64,000 bases of DNA. Origin: Phorcus lineatus (lineage: Eukaryota; Mollusca; Gastropoda; Trochida; Trochidae). The stretch covers positions 25,058,622-25,122,621 of the forward strand of contig OV121093.1 of the NCBI GenBank assembly GCA_921293015.1, in the 5' to 3' direction. Shown here piece after piece: positions 44,833 through 55,639 of the stretch (the first letter of the stretch is position 1; each line of letters starts with the position of its first letter). Both the position numbers and the translations under genes were made by a program. Under the pieces are notes generated by a model that worked only from the letters and a program-made list of their open reading frames with translations, was not told where the DNA came from and did no database searches.

Positions 44833-45902
44833 CGGGGGCGGGTTTTTCCAAATCCGTTGCCGAGGCGGTGGCGACTTCCCAGAGGCCCTCCACTAGGAAT
44901 CTCTATGACGCTCAGTGGGGGGCTTTCGCGACTTTCTGCGCCAAGGAGGGGTACGATGTCCAGGTAGCTACGGTCCCGCAGGTTGCAGAGTACCTGGTCT
45001 ACCTGCGAGAGACGAGGAAGCTTAAAGCCTCGTCCATTAACACCAATCTGGCAGCGATAATGTCCGTGCTTAGGAAGCGAGACCCCCAGTTGGACATCTC
45101 GGTCCTCAAGGAGCTCGTAAGAACCTACCGGAATGTGGACGGGCGGATGAAACTCAGGCCCCCAGAGTGGGACTTAGCGGTGGTCCTCAACCATCTTAAG
45201 TCTGACCACTATGAACCGTTGACGGAGACAACCGTCCTCCGTCTCACCATCAAAACCGCCTTTTTGGTGGCAATGGGGTCCGCAGCCAGGATTTCAGAGC
45301 TACATGCTCTCCAGGCGGACCTTTTGCGTTTTGATGTGAGGGATGGGGGGTCGGCTACTCTGGGACTGGCGCCTGAGTTTATCTGCAAAAACCAAACCGC
45401 GGACGAGAGGGGTAGAACCTTCTCGTTACCGTCCATTTCCGGGAGCGTAGATCCGACAGACGAGGAGAATCGTCTCCTCTGTCCGGTACGCGCGCTACGG
45501 ATCTATGCCGAGAAAACCCGGACACTGCGTCAAGGGAGAAGGAGACTCTTCATCCCACATTCCCAGACCAGTGTCCGGGAAATTGATAAAAGACAACTGG
45601 GCGTTTACCTCCGCTCAGCGGTCCTAGACGCCTACAAAGCAGCGGACCTTGACCCTCCAGCGAGGGCAAATCCGCACGAGATCAGGGCCATCTCAGCGAC
45701 GATGGCCCTCCACAGCAACTTGGCGGTGGCGGACATCATGGCTGGCTGCTTCTGGAAGTCAGGCTTGGTGTTCGCCAACCACTACCTCCGGGACATCTCC
45801 AACGAGGATTTGGAGGGGATCAACCGACTGGGCGCACAGGTGTACGCCCAGCAGCGAGTTCCTTCGGCTCCTCAGCGCAGGAGTCACCCTCCTACTCGTT
45901 AA
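44790..45902 (+). CDS. DIRS tyrosine recombinase
   Basis: About 370 codons with recombinase homology, beginning RLVCLQRGLTGAGFSKSVAE and the N-terminal SAM-like block RPSTRNLYDAQWGAFATFC. Catalytic residues are visible: Arg in GSAARISELHALQ, the His-x-x-Arg box in PHEIRAISAT, Trp in CFWKSG, and the Tyr nucleophile in NHYLRD. It ends at TAA 45902. This enzyme integrates the circular DNA intermediate. The frame is open far upstream (to 43008), but that part is the RT sequence read out of frame. No ATG lies near the domain start, so expression from ORF2 by frameshift or reinitiation is likely; the two frames overlap by about 40 bases of real homology. Confidence 0.92.
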   Translation, partial: GSTASRLVCLQRGLTGAGFSKSVAEAVATSQRPSTRNLYDAQWGAFATFCAKEGYDVQVATVPQVAEYLVYLRETRKLKASSINTNLAAIMSVLRKRDPQLDISVLKELVRTYRNVDGRMKLRPPEWDLAVVLNHLKSDHYEPLTETTVLRLTIKTAFLVAMGSAARISELHALQADLLRFDVRDGGSATLGLAPEFICKNQTADERGRTFSLPSISGSVDPTDEENRLLCPVRALRIYAEKTRTLRQGRRRLFIPHSQTSVREIDKRQLGVYLRSAVLDAYKAADLDPPARANPHEIRAISATMALHSNLAVADIMAGCFWKSGLVFANHYLRDISNEDLEGINRLGAQVYAQQRVPSAPQRRSHPPTR

Positions 45903-46140
45903 CTCTCGAACCAATTCGAATAAACCCGAGATTGATCTTAGTTGGTTGCTTGTTGTCTTTTGTATTTTAGTTGGCGACCTTGGTTGCGGACCTCCTCGCA
46001 CAGCGAGGATGGGTCAAGGCTGACCACTCCGTCCCCTAGGGGTTCACGCGGAGTGTCATCTTACAGGTCCCCAGTGTTCTTGTGTAAAGAGAGAGTTGTT
46101 ATCGCTTGGCCGCTCGTACCCACCTCCGTCTGTGGGATTC

Positions 46141-46234
46141 GGGCATATTGTTAACTATCGAGGAGAGTATATTAAATAATAGTATGTTTTTGTTTAAACA
46201 TCATTATTTATACTCACCGTCGATAGTTAACAAT
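46141..46234 (+). repeat. DIRS internal complementary region
   Basis: Contains the reverse complement of the left end (GGAGAGTATATTAAAT) followed directly by that of the right end (AATAGTATGTTTTTG), so it spells the circular junction and defines both termini of the element. Confidence 0.9.
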
Positions 46235-46290
46235 CGTTAGCTCCCACCCGGCCTCCCCTCTGTACGATCGGTTTCTCTGGCCGTCAGAAG

Positions 46291-46430
46291 AAGCAATGAT
46301 GACGTAGGGTTAGCCACCTGGTGGCGAGTATTCGATGCAGGCTAGAGCAGCGATAACTCTGTCTTTACTCTGTGTAAGGATTGTCGGAATTAGACAGATT
46401 AGGATAATCGGGCATATTGTTAACTATCGA
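46291..46430 (-). repeat. DIRS right inverted terminal repeat (shared part)
   Basis: Reverse complement of 40308-40446. The right end then continues with about 42 further bases not shared with the left end. Confidence 0.9.
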
Positions 46431-46472
46431 CGGTGAGTATAAATAATGATGTTTAAACAAAAACATACTATT

Positions 46473-46735
46473 ATTAAGTCACCTGTTGCACATAATCACG
46501 GCTATTAACTACCAAATCTATCATTAAGTCACTTACTGCACATAATCACGGCTATAAACTACTAAATCTAGTATCAAGTCACTTGTTGCACACAATCACG
46601 GCTATAAACTATGAAATACACATGTATGACAAAGTCACCTGCCGCACATAATCACGGCTATTAACTACTAAATATATTATTAAGTCACTTATTGCACACA
46701 GTCACGGCTATACTACTAAATATATGATAATGTTA
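46473..46735 (+). repeat. 50-bp minisatellite (copy 2, right part)
   Basis: About five units that continue the array interrupted at 40290. Confidence 0.88.
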
Positions 46736-46924
46736 CTTCTGTTCATAATCATTGGTAGAGTCGAAAGCGATAAATCTATCGTAAACATAACTTGTGAAGG
46801 GGTATTCCTGGTAGATTCGCAACACTCTCTTGTCATTTCCTCAAAAGTACCTCCAAAGCACAACTGATAAATTGGTTCATTTTTTTGTACAATTGTTTAA
46901 TACTATCCTTAACACCGGTTAGGT

Positions 46925-46961
46925 AAAGCGGCGTTTAACCCCAATTCACCTCACCTCACCA
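46925..46961 (+). repeat. 37-bp insert, SINE-tail-like
   Basis: AAAGCGGCGTTTAACCCC followed by CACCTCACC-type repeats, flanked by a 7-bp direct repeat GTTAGGT (46918-46924 and 46962-46968). Copy 1 has a single GTTAGGT here. It resembles the 3' tail of common molluscan SINEs, from memory of such sequences, so the family is only a suggestion. Confidence 0.45.
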
Positions 46962-47171
46962 GTTAGGTCACCAAACTTTGGGTCAACGGAAAAATGAGAC
47001 CGATCTACAAAAAAAACAAAGGAAATCGATCAGACCCCAAAATTTTAGACAAACCTGCACGCTGCTACGCTGTATGAGTAAATTAGTCACTTATATTCAA
47101 TAATGAACACTATGCTGACTCTCTTCTTGGATTCATCACATATTCTATCTGAATCAAGCTGGTTTCAATAG

Positions 47172-47857
47172 GTGAACGGACAAAATTCCAACTGGACAAA
47201 ATCCCTGAGACAAAAACCCGAGCGGACAGAATCCCCTACCCAAAAACAACAACATAGACAAAATCCCAAACAATCCAATTTGTAGATGTCTTTGATCATA
47301 ACATGATGTTGTTTTTTTATTAGTAGGCTAATGTTACTTTTAATAATAAGGCTTAATTAGGCTTTGTTTTATTTAAGATCTTTTGTTATAGAGTGTTGTT
47401 TTGATGAATCAATTTAATATAACTTTGATCAGTAGTAGTATATGGCAATCAGTAGTAATAATTTGTTGAAACTATAAAAGAAATGAATCATCTTTGTCTA
47501 AGATTAACGGCATCCGACAAACAAAAGCGGAATCGTCGCCGTGACAACCAAGAAAAGCTCAAAAACCTCTGCCTTGCATTTCGTGATGGAAGAATGACAT
47601 TGCCAGATTTTTTATAAGTCACCCTATAAGTTTTACTGATACTATAGTTTTTCTTAAGTGCCTGAAAGTGCTTGAGACTGATTGCTAGCGATTCTTTTAA
47701 GTTTATTATATGAATAAAATGAATTTTGGCATCAACTTATATACTATACACTGCTCCTTTTTCATCCGGGGGATTTTGTCCTACCCTATTGGGGATTTTG
47801 TCCACTGGGGCTTTTGTCCTAAGGGATTTTGTCCACTGGGGATTTTGTCCTACGACC
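47172..47857. mobile_element. MULE-like foldback element with tandem-repeat TIRs
   Basis: Left arm 47172-47270 and right arm 47766-47857 are inverted copies made of repeated GGACAAAATCCC / GGGATTTTGTCC blocks about 18 bases apart. Flanks TTTCAATAG (47163-47171) and TTGCAATAG (47858-47866) form a 9-bp duplication with one mismatch. A 9-bp duplication with long TIRs suggests a MULE, by inference. The interior (about 47500-47610) contains a short readable stretch RRRDNQEKLKNLCLAFRDGR of unknown nature. Confidence 0.65.
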
Positions 47858-47939
47858 TTGCAATAGGGGTTACTCGGCAAAGATCACCAGTTCTCACTCT
47901 ATTGCATTACTAACTTTCCAACGTTTTTTTCATGTAAAG

Positions 47940-48140
47940 GTATATATGTATAGTTTTGTCCATGAATGGCGAGGTATTTCTTGTAAGGGACTTTTGGCAC
48001 TTCTGTTTGCAGACGATACTGTTAGCTTAGGAACAGCTAAATGTGGTCATGAAAAACAACTGTTTAGCAACATTGTGGAAAGGGGAAGTTGAAAATCAAT
48101 TTAGATAAATTTAATGTCCTGATATTTAAAAAGGAAATAC
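47940..48140 (+). pseudogene. LINE reverse transcriptase fragment
   Basis: Reads GLLALLFADDTVSLGTAKCG and then, after frame changes, a WKS-x-x-NL block. This is the F-A-D-D active-site region of a LINE RT. A partial second copy is at about 48812-48915. Confidence 0.6.
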
Positions 48141-48290
48141 CTTTAAAGGTTTCTTAAGGAGCGTAACGTTTTCTTATCAAAACTGTTTCTGAACAGGTTT
48201 AATGTTTTATCCAAATTGTTTCTTAAGGACCGTAATGTTCACTTATCAAATTTGTTTCTAAAGAGGCGTAACGTTTTCGTATCCAAATTG
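48030..48290 (+). repeat. Local duplication, first copy (second at 48812-49072)
   Basis: GGAACAGCTAAATGTGGTCATG through CGTAACGTTTTCGTATCCAA recurs 782 bases downstream with few differences. It includes degenerate ~34-bp units of the type TTTCTAAAGAGGCGTAACG. Confidence 0.75.
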
Positions 48291-48811
48291 TTTTTCAAGG
48301 ACCGAAATGTTTACTTATTAAATCATTTTTTAAAGAGACGTAACGTAAGGTTTCTTATACAAACACTACCAATGGGTCGTATGTTTACTCATCAAAATAT
48401 TTTACCTGAATGATTCGCTTTGTGTTGAATGAGTGTTTGTTATTGGCATTTGAAGTTTTTACACTGAATTAGATTTAAAGCTAAAAATAAGTATCCTTTA
48501 TCGTGACGGGGAATGACATATTTTCTTTTCCTCGTTATATAAATTCGCAATTCTTTCTGGAGATTACATAACTAATTCTACTACAAGAAGTTTGCCGTGC
48601 CTTGTCAAACGTTGGTTTTGTCTGTAGACGGCTAAGCCTATTCGAGATTCACACAAATCTATAGAAATATCCATGGTTGTTGAAATAAGTGAAAGTCGTG
48701 AATAATTGAAAAAGTGGAACTGTCAAATTATCTAATGCTGCCGATGCTGTGGATGGTTTTACGATAATATTTTCATTAAATTATATTCATAAATATACAT
48801 TTCAAATTATG

Positions 48812-49072
48812 GAACAGCTAAATGTGGTCATGAGAAACAACTGTTTAGCAATATTGTGGAAAGGGGAAGTTGAAAATCAATTTAGATAGATTTAATGTCC
48901 TGATATTTAAAAAGGGAATACCTTTACAGGTTTCTTAAGGAGCGTAACGTTTTCTTATCAAAACTGTTTCTGAACAGGTTTAATGTTTTATCCAAATTGT
49001 TTCTTAAAGACCGTAATGTTCACTTATCAAATTTGTTTCTAAAGAGGCGTAACGTTTTCGTATCCAAAATGT
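48812..49072 (+). repeat. Local duplication, second copy
   Basis: Partner of 48030-48290. It separates sequences that are adjacent in copy 1 of the large duplication (near 29090-29280), so it arose after that event. Confidence 0.75.
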
Positions 49073-49095
49073 GTTTAACCTTGAAATGACACCTG

Positions 49096-49390
49096 TCATT
49101 GATAAAACGATAGCATTATTTCAAATTCAAACGAAAACCGAAACGTTCCAATGTAATAGGCCATGACTGAACAGCTTGTGGAGAGAATTAACGGAGGCAA
49201 GGTCAAGACCAGGTTATGGGATACTTTAGGAAATTTTTGTGAATAGCCAATTATCAATTCTATGCATAACTGATAAAGCATATCCTTCCTTTTGTTATAA
49301 AAGGCGATTTTTTGCCCGCCGTTACCATACAGCCTTCTAACATCTCCGCAGCTCCAATTTTTGAGGTAGGTACCTTTTTTCGTAGGTTTT
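49096..49390 (-). pseudogene. Claudin-like exon, broken (copy 2)
   Basis: Counterpart of 29204-29583. A deletion of about 34 bases near 49310-49315 removes the T-S-L-F-W-Y-D-A-F-Y segment and shifts the frame. Upstream, extra bases in A-runs break the frame again, and the cysteine of the T-C-E-K block is Tyr. Non-functional if copy 1 is a gene. Confidence 0.45.
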
Positions 49391-50899
49391 GCCTTAAATA
49401 GAAAGTTTAACTAATAGGAATTTATAATACGGGAATTTATTTCGAGGAGTTATTACGAAAAGATTCATTAGAAAACACGGCGTTTAAAAAAATAATTGAA
49501 AATAACCATTTCAAATGCACAATGGGAACAGCCGATCGACTTCTTACGAATGAATCAGAAGTAAACATCCGTATCCACTCAAGAAACCTTAACGGAACTG
49601 CAGCGCAACAGAAGTAAAGCAATATCGCAATGAGGAAAACAAACAATACCATGTACATGTCAATCTTGGTGAATCAATAGAGGAAATTATCGTCTCTTTT
49701 CGCTCGATCCCTGACACCTTCTTATAGACTGCGACTTTCTGTCTTACAGACTTTATAATCGTGTTTATTCACCCTCAACCACAGTCGTTTTTTGTTGAAA
49801 ACAACATCTTCAAGACAAGCACCGTGAGTTGTTTGAGTTGGTTCTTAATTAAGTCATTTTATCGAGGAGTATTGACTGTTACTGCTCCAGGTCCAGAGGA
49901 GTGACAATAAAGATAGATTTAATACAAATATAGATATAAACTCGCGATGCTGATTCAAAGTCGTACAATGACGAGCGTCAATTAGACAAATGGACTTTTT
50001 AAAACTTATGTATAAGTATGTTAAAAAGGTAATATAACAATATAAAATTCTAATTGGTACGTTTTATTACGGCTTCAACAAATATATTAGGGTGTATTAC
50101 CCTTCAGATAAATTTGTCCAATTTTGACTGGTTGGTGAATGCAGTGAAGACCGTGTATGAGGATTTTCCAGGGTAATTAATTCGTTATACAGCTGGACAC
50201 CATGACCCTTGTAAACTTGATAAGATGCCATACTCGTTGTGACACGCATGCGAGCCAAATGAAGTAAATACGTCAACAATAAATGTAATTCTGTACATGA
50301 CTTTAAGAGCTGTATAAAGTTAAGTGCTAAAATTTACGGTACCCAGTCGTACTTTTTCGACATACAGTTTTGTATACAATGCCGATGATGAAGTAGGCAG
50401 AGGGAGCTGTATTTATATAAAAGCATATATTTGCCCAATCCCGTGTCTTTTTGATGAAACAAACTATGTTTAAACCATATGAATACCATTCAAAAGCGCA
50501 TAACCATAACACGTTTGCAATAAGAATATCTTTCAACTGCGCATGACCATTACACATCAGTGTACCAATCAACAGCGCTTGCTATTAACGCGTCAGCGAT
50601 ATAAAGATCATTCAACAGTGCATGTCCATAACACGTCAGTAATATGAATACCATTCAAAGGCGATAAACGAGTTTAAACATGCTGCATCCTCATCAAACC
50701 GTCATAGTTCAGTTGGTGTGGCGTTGCTCCTTAATGTTCAAGCGAGTACCGTTCAGCACAGTACGGACGGTGAACGTTCTGCTTTGCTGTTCGTCCATAA
50801 ACATTCAGACGGAGGGCAGAATGGCTGGTTAAGTCGGACCCAAGAGATGCAGTTTCTTTTGACGACAATCTGTTCTGCTCTGTTCTATTCTGTTCTCAG

Positions 50900-50954
50900 A
50901 TGAAGATATTCTGCTTCCTTCTCCTTGTCGTGTGTTGTGCTGAAGCCGCTCCGA
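50900..50954 (+). CDS. Cysteine-rich secreted peptide, exon 1 (copy 2)
   Basis: Same signal peptide as copy 1. One base differs (ATC to ATA, both Ile). The acceptor tract before ATG is retained and slightly longer. Donor GA|GTAGGT is conserved, phase 1. Confidence 0.7.
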
Positions 50955-51268
50955 GTAGGTATTTTTTTCATTAACAATTGTGTTTCTTTCAATATGATAA
51001 AAATGATTAGGTGAACAATTCAAGATATGTATGTATATATTTGTAACACTTAGAAATCAATCTATCAGTCTTAATCCTGACATAGGCTTCGTTAACTTAT
51101 GTTGTTTTGCCAAGACTGGACTTTTTAAGTACGGTTGTTAAGTGGATGCTCTGGGAGGGAGCTATGACAATTTACTTACATGCTTAATGGTATGGTAGTC
51201 GGCAATTCCTTTTTTGTGCTATGGAAGGGACGTATGGATTTAGCAAAGTGAAGTATAGTTAATAATAT

Positions 51269-51708
51269 CTATGTCCCTTGAAGTGGTCCTATCAGGTGTA
51301 TGTTCAGTCTATGTCCCTTGAAGTGGTCCTATCAGGTGTATGTTCAGTCTATGTCCCTTGAAGTGGTCCTATCAGGTGTATGTTCAGTCTATGTCCCTTG
51401 AAGTGGTCCTATCAGGTGTATGTTCAGTCTATGTCCCTTGAAGTGGTCCTATCAGGTGTATGTTCAGTCTATGTCCCTTGAAGTGGTCCTATCAGGTGTA
51501 TGTTCAGTCTATGTCCCTTGAAGTGGTCCTATCAGGTGTATGTTCAGTCTATGTCCCTTGAAGTGGTCCTATTAGGTGTATGTTCAGTCTATGTCCCTTG
51601 AAGTGGTCCTATCATGTGTATGTTCAGTCTATGTCCCTTGAAGTGGTCCTATCAGGTGTATGTTCCGTCTATGTCCCTTGAAGTTGTCCTATCAGGTATA
51701 TGTTCAGT
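51269..51708 (+). repeat. 40-bp minisatellite, intron 1 (copy 2)
   Basis: Eleven units, the first seven almost identical. The last three match the last three of copy 1 (same variants), so the array grew at its 5' side or was homogenised there. Confidence 0.9.
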
Positions 51709-51919
51709 CTTTGTCCTACAGTCATGTTGTCTCTGATGCTCAGTATGGAAATAAAATTATTTCATTTGAAATTTAAGTTAACTATTTATTGTCCTCGTTA
51801 GAAGTACATGTAAATGATTTTGACGAGTGTTCCACTGCAGCGCCACCTATTCCCTTATCCTGCTATTATAACGTCAAACAAGGAAGCAACAACTCTAATC
51901 TTCAAACGTCTTTTGGTAT

Positions 51920-51991
51920 GAGGCGACCTGGATTCATACCCCGGCGTTCCAGGGGACTAAACGACACTCTACCTCATGAGCTACATCTCCG
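51920..51991 (-). repeat. tRNA-like (SINE head) sequence (copy 2)
   Basis: Same A-box and B-box-like motifs as at 31384-31455. Confidence 0.4.
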
Positions 51992-52174
51992 TGTTTTGCG
52001 AATATTTTACAAATCATCATATATCATTCCCCTCTCTATCACTGGATGATATATGGTAAACAAAAGGAGTTTATTAATAGTACATTGAAAAATATTGCGA
52101 TGCTTGATTGGGACACTGATTATTGTGCACGGTAAGTTCAGAGAAGCCTAGGGGAAGTAGAACAGGGAACTGTT

Positions 52175-52491
52175 TAATACGGAATTCACCGTGCTATACG
52201 GAATTCACCTTGCTATACGGAATTCACCTTGCTATAAGTAATTCACCTTGCTATACGGAATTCACCTTGCTATACGTAATTCACCTTGCTATACGGAATT
52301 CACCTTGCTATACGGAATTCACCGTGCTATACGGAATTCACCTTGCTATACGTTATTCACCTTACTATACGGAATTCACTGTGCTATACGGAATTCACCG
52401 TGCTATACGGAATTCACCTTGCTATACGTTATTCACCTTACTATACGGAATTCACCGTGCTATACGGAATTCACCTTGCTATACGGAATTC
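52175..52491 (+). repeat. 19-bp minisatellite expansion unique to copy 2
   Basis: About 17 tandem units TATACGGAATTCACCTTGC with variants ACCGTGC, CGTTATT and CTTACTA. Copy 1 has fewer than two units at the same place (31639-31670). Because 19 is one more than a multiple of three, all three frames stay open, giving false ORFs of up to 174 codons. Confidence 0.93.
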
Positions 52492-53281
52492 GAGGACGTC
52501 TTCCGAATGGCACGCCTGAATGCCTATCATAAGTTAATATCAGTATATAATAAAGTCCATCCACAAGTTATGTTGCAGCCATTTCCCAGTGTTGTATGCA
52601 GATATCATGATTTAATCTTCAGGGAAGTGCTGCCCCAAGGCGAGTAACCCTAATCGAAGCGTGTGCTACAGGAGTCTCGACAAGTGTAAGTCATGAAGCA
52701 GTTGCATCTACACTTGTGCTTTACGTTCACAGTGAACACCTCTTCCTACAAATAATGCTTGTCTTCTCCGTGGTAATTTCATACTACTTTATACAAGCTG
52801 AATAAACACATGCCTGTTGGAAGATGAAAATCTACAATCCCTTCTGCATAGAACAGGGTTGCATTGGCCATGGTCAACGTATTTTATAAACAAAATAATG
52901 ACGAAGAAAAAAAAGGTAATTGATTTTTTAAGATAAGATAAGGTAATACTTTATTATCCCGGAGAAATTTCTTTTTACATCTAAACGGTCTCATATATAT
53001 GCATGGGAAGTCGGTATACAAGAATAAAGGAACATTGCACAATATATATCACGTTCATAAAAGCATCATACAACTTACTGTAAAATAATATGTACAGTAA
53101 AGATTTTCAGTGTAACTTTAATGTTAGAAAGTAAAGGATTTTGTAAGTCGTACATATATGTATCGTCTTGAGTGTAATTGAGCAGATAGTTTATTGATCG
53201 CAATGCAAGTGTAACGCTGAGCTATTAAGCACTTTGAATTGGAGAGTAGATTCAGAGATCTCCGCTCCTATTTCTTGACAG

Positions 53282-53390
53282 TTGAGAACGACCCGACCCC
53301 CACCTTCGACAGTTGTGACAACCCTTGCAGGCCTTTCATTGCCTACTGTGACGTCGCCACCTGCACCGAATGTGGGGACGCTAAATGCTA
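53282..53390 (+). CDS. Cysteine-rich secreted peptide, exon 2 (copy 2)
   Basis: Differs from copy 1 at two bases, both silent (TTT/TTC Phe; GCG/GCT Ala). All cysteines are conserved. The donor is TGCTA|GTCAGT instead of GTAAGT: still GT but weaker at positions +3 and +4, which may lower splicing efficiency. Confidence 0.68.
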
Positions 53391-54087
53391 GTCAGTCTCT
53401 CTCTTGTTTTGTTTTTTATTGCTTTTGTCTCGTACATCTCTATTTGTAAAACTTAAGGGTAGTTCATTTTGAAAATACAAACGTTCTAACCAACTCGATG
53501 TGATAAACATAGCATCATCTAAAGGGAAAGAGATATCTTCCAAATACGGAAGTATGTTGTTTGCGTTAAGATATTTCCTGATATTTACATAAACTTGTAA
53601 AGAACGATTTAGAAAGATGGATAAAGACAAATGTTTCCCCTGAGAATATACTCAGCAATAGTAATAAATTAATCTTAAGAATTCAGGAATAAATATTTGA
53701 TATCAGAAGAAGCTGTGATATATTCAAGGGTTTTTCTAAGGTCAAAGATACAAGAAACCAATATTTAACTTTTACAGAAAAATATCTAAATTATGAACTA
53801 TGATATTATTTTTGACAAAACCTTCTACTGATGGATAAATTGGCAGTATCAGTTTTCCACAGTCATTATTTTAGCTGAATAAGTTTGAAAATGTGATAAT
53901 AGGTTTGTGACTGATTATACTTCTTGTTTTTCATATCATTTTCTTTATCTTTACATTCATTAACATCAGTAAGATCGCAAATGTATAATTACCATTGTCG
54001 TCATTTTGATTTCAATCTTCATCAATATTATCATTTTTGTTATGATGTGCATTGTCATTATGAATACAATGAAAACTATCTTTACAG

Positions 54088-54163
54088 CGACGACTACTGC
54101 GCCTGCAAGGCCCGCTTCTTCCTCGGTGATCGAGAGGTGAGCTGCGATGTGGCGTCCAACTAG
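54088..54163 (+). CDS. Cysteine-rich secreted peptide, exon 3 (copy 2)
   Basis: Identical in sequence to copy 1 exon 3, with acceptor TTTACAG and TAG at 54161-54163. Completes a predicted protein identical to that of copy 1. Confidence 0.7.
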
Positions 54164-54391
54164 CCAACTCAACAATTAAGAAACAAGTTTTCCCCCTGTA
54201 ACCAGAGAACATGAAGCAGAGCCAATGATGAGCCAACCTTCCCTTAACCTCTTCCTTCTTCTGTGTGCACCCGCATGGATGGTATGGATCGACTATGATC
54301 CGGCGTCAATGTAACGACATGCTTTGTCTATGGTTATTTTGAGCCTGGAATCAGAAAACAATTTAACCTATTATTTAACCCAGATCTTGTC

Positions 54392-54397
54392 AATAAA
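54392..54397 (+). terminator. Polyadenylation signal AATAAA (copy 2)
   Basis: Same hexamer and context as copy 1. Confidence 0.62.
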
Positions 54398-55639
54398 ACA
54401 AGAAAGTGTACTATAATTTTGTTGTAATCTTTTTCTTGTTTGTCTTGTACGTGGTTCGAAGTGTTTAAATTACATATCTGAAAAGGACCAATTTGACACA
54501 ATTGCTTATTCATGCTTCGTCTCTGATTGCTACGTTCTCAGGGTAAAGGTTAACAAGAAGCCCTCGTGCTCGAGGTTATACTATTACACCAACATATGAA
54601 TAAGCAAATTCGAACAAAAACTTCATATTCCATTTGATATTTTTTGTTCAGTAACTGTTATAGGATCGAGGTTAAGTTCTACTAGATATGCGATATTGGA
54701 TGATACACAGCACTTCTAGAAATGCCAACTCTTTGCGGAAAGAAGCGAGTGACCAGTACTTTCATGTCTTTCCTTAAAGAGCCTCTCCGTGATTTTCATA
54801 ACCTTTGATACGAACCTAAATGTCATATGTGGTGATATAAAATCAAAACTTTTCATGTCCAAAAGACATATATATGACAAATACTAGTTTTCATGAACAT
54901 CTAAAAACAGCCTTATAAATGTATATCTCACGTCCAATATACATGAATAGTAGTTATATATAACCTAACAAACACTATCAACTCCTAACTGCCCTCCTGA
55001 CTGTTTTGAATAAATCTCCAAAATTACGTTTTGACTATTTGACGCGCGCCACTGTCCGGTTTTCGATCATAATTGCGGCGTTCTACCTTCATATTGTCAC
55101 TGTAAATAACCAACAAGCTTTCAAATGTGTCCACCATTGACACCATTGATAAGGTTTAGCATGTATGACTCCAACAACTCACGGAGTGGCTCTTTAAGGG
55201 TTTTGTTTTTCTCTCCATAATCGGATCGTATATTGTTTCACTTGGAAACTTGGGTCGTCTTTTCAAGAATCCACGCGATGATTCTTTTTAACCTAACCAC
55301 ACCAGCGCACTCTTCATCATTATTATATGCAAACATCGTCAGGATATGATGCAGTTTACAATCCAAACTTCAAAATATTTTTGGCACTCTCGAGTTATAT
55401 AGAGAATCTCACCAAAGTGTTGGTAAAAAAATATCAACACATCTCCGAAACATGTGAAGCGTTGGTACATCTAACACATTCCTATCATTCGAAAATCATG
55501 ATTATTGGTGTTGTGCAAGTCAAGAAATATGCCACACAACCTTCTTTCTTTCCATGTAAGCCATGTAACATCTTAGAACATTTTACACTCAAAAGCCTAA
55601 CTTACCCTAGTTATGACATCCCTCTGCCAGCGTATTGAC
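54398..55639. other. Downstream flank of copy 2 with extra blocks
   Basis: Two blocks are absent from copy 1 (about 54664-54800 and 54988-55412). Each contains a short related motif in opposite orientation (CCTTAAAGAGCC near 54774, GGCTCTTTAAGG near 55188). No gene was recognised; the frame at 55327-55638 has no domain. Confidence 0.4.

Larger units (their letters stand above)
40291..46472 (+). mobile_element. DIRS-type tyrosine-recombinase retrotransposon, full length
   Basis: The insertion interrupts a 50-bp satellite unit (TCTATT|ATTAAGTC) with no extended target duplication, as expected when a tyrosine recombinase inserts a circular copy. It has unequal inverted terminal repeats sharing about 139 bp, and an internal complementary region at 46141-46234 that spells the two outer ends joined together. 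ORFs are in the order Gag, RT-RNase H, tyrosine recombinase. It is markedly GC-rich against AT-rich flanks. The intact frames suggest recent insertion. Confidence 0.93.

Noticed and set aside
52123-52647. Overlapping frames of 174, 94 and 77 codons
   Set aside because: They are products of the 19-bp minisatellite read in different registers; copy 1 lacks the repeat, and the region lies in intron 1 of the peptide gene.
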